A DNA stretch of 64,000 nt from the NCBI GenBank assembly GCA_964597035.1, contig CAZQWM010000003.1, forward strand, positions 55,018-119,017. The letters run 5' to 3'. The position numbers and the translations under genes were made by a program. The notes under the pieces were generated by a model. That model was given only the letters and a program-made list of their open reading frames with translations. It did no database searches and was not told the origin of the DNA. Origin of the DNA: Fen-1362 sp964597035 (GTDB taxonomy: Bacteria > Planctomycetota > Phycisphaerae > Sedimentisphaerales > Anaerobacaceae). Below are positions 63,460 to 64,000 of the stretch, piece by piece; position 1 is the stretch's first letter; each line of letters begins with the position of its first letter.

Positions 63460-63533
63460 GGGGCCGTAGCTCAATTGGCTAGAGCATCGGACTGTCGATC
63501 CGAAGGTTGAGGGTTCGAGCCCCTTCGGCCTCG
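63460..63533 (+). tRNA. tRNA-Asp (GTC anticodon)
   Basis: 74 bases fold as a full cloverleaf: acceptor GGGGCCG with CGGCCTC (one G-U), D stem GCTC/GAGC, anticodon stem TCGGA/TCCGA around loop CTGTCGA with anticodon GTC, T stem GAGGG/CCCTT with loop TTCGAGC, and discriminator base G, as expected for tRNA-Asp. The CCA end is not encoded. Confidence 0.97.
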
Positions 63534-63678
63534 TTAAAAAAGACGATATTGGGCGGCATTTTTTTATTCGACCACAGATAGTTACTCCCTAGCAAGTATT
63601 GCAGGTTCTCTGAAACTATCAAATAATACATCTCTGTTCGTTCTCTTGCGTCAGCATTATCCAAGACCATGATAGAAG

Positions 63679-63718
63679 AAAATGGCCTGTGGGCAAGGGT
63701 CGCCGCACAGGCCATTTT
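63679..63718. terminator. Bidirectional terminator after the dockerin gene
   Basis: AAAATGGCCTGTG pairs with CACAGGCCATTTT over 13 bp, with an inner GGC/GCC stem. On the minus strand a T-rich tail follows, matching the end of the dockerin gene whose stop is 27 bases upstream; on the plus strand the TTTT of the arm may also serve the tRNA transcript. Confidence 0.85.
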
Positions 63719-63744
63719 GACTTCAGCATTTCCCTGCTAATACT

Positions 63745-64000
63745 CTACCAGGCTAAGTTAAACTCCACCATGTCGTAGAAATCCACAATTCCATCGTTGT
63801 CAAAATCGCCGGCATTGGGATCAAGCTTAAGCCAATTGTCGCAAAGCATCGCAAGGTCGTACAATTCAACGAAGCCATTGCCATCACAATCAGTTGCTGC
63901 TGGCCAATTAATAAGAGTTCCTGTAGTCACTTCGAAGTTGTCCAGATACGCTTCACCAGTATCCAGAGCAGCACCAGAAGAGCCGCCGCCTATGGTAACA
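63745..64000 (-). CDS. C-terminal end of a secreted dockerin-repeat protein (5' part outside window)
   Basis: Frame open through the right window edge and ending at the stop at 63745. The visible 84 residues include GEAYLDNFEVTTGTLINWP, typical of the end of a carbohydrate-binding or LamG-like domain, then two dockerin-like repeats (DGNGFVELYDLAMLCDNWL, DNDGIVDFYDMVEFNLAW). This matches the repeats in the two other secreted proteins of the window. The catalytic or binding part is outside. Confidence 0.8.
   Translation of the reverse strand, partial: VTIGGGSSGAALDTGEAYLDNFEVTTGTLINWPAATDCDGNGFVELYDLAMLCDNWLKLDPNAGDFDNDGIVDFYDMVEFNLAW

Noticed and set aside
63479..63715. Minus-strand frame of 78 codons across the tRNA gene
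   Set aside because: Its C-terminal half is the reverse complement of tRNA-Asp, a familiar false gene; it also crosses the terminator and has no ribosome site.

Overview
The window looks like a chromosomal segment of a Gram-negative planctomycete, most likely of the Phycisphaerae/Sedimentisphaerales type. This is inferred from gene content, not from a marker phylogeny. The evidence is three secreted proteins with dockerin-like Ca-binding repeats (one with GLUG repeats, one with CotH and lamin-tail domains, one cut by the right edge), LL-diaminopimelate aminotransferase, archaeal-type early shikimate enzymes, a phosphate porin that implies an outer membrane, and many conserved small proteins of unknown role. 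There is no rRNA, CRISPR array, insertion sequence, prophage or plasmid function. Most of it is ordinary housekeeping DNA in short operons.

Layout. 1-2039: 3' part of a PcrA/UvrD helicase. 2171-11399 (minus strand): a complete phosphate-starvation unit, phoB-phoR, a porin, and pstS-pstC-pstA-pstB-phoU. Three promoters in it carry arrays of GTTA cores spaced exactly 11 bp, as expected for PhoB/PhoP sites. A fourth array past the end of phoU has no gene to serve. 11680-15656 (plus): pgi, mannose-1-phosphate guanylyltransferase, ruvX, ldh. 15695-19084 (minus): GLUG/dockerin protein and larC. 19283-25028 (plus): dapL, a folK-deoxynucleoside kinase fusion, panC, panD, lgt, rhomboid. 25112-27033 (minus): ECF sigma factor, membrane anti-sigma candidate and periplasmic partner. 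27121-30420: small Cys-rich proteins, a 27-residue ribosomal-type peptide, a corrinoid-activation (RACE-like) protein and a membrane thioredoxin.

30689-38430: SH3 protein, PpiD/SurA-like chaperone, two small membrane proteins, rnc (minus), then aroA'-aroB'-mgtC. 38440-44921 (minus): very large CotH/lamin-tail protein and a YgiQ radical SAM enzyme. 44922-49541: a structured leader or small RNA ending in a strong terminator, a 2H phosphoesterase, a small coiled protein, a beta-propeller protein and purH. 49620-53475 (minus): metK, DUF547 lipoprotein, rtcB. 53695-62357 (plus): a secreted protein and a full Opp/Dpp-type peptide ABC transporter with two tandem binding proteins. 62470-63298: STAS and double-ACT proteins. 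63460-63533: tRNA-Asp. 63745-64000: C-terminal end of another dockerin protein.

The signals least explained by known annotation are the orphan Pho box with a nearby hairpin (candidate phosphate-controlled small RNA), a family of period-7 AATC repeats that sits between genes and also inside the pcrA reading frame, the RNA leader before the 2H phosphoesterase, a PstA permease with about 250 extra residues, and the 27-residue bS22/COX24-like peptide.
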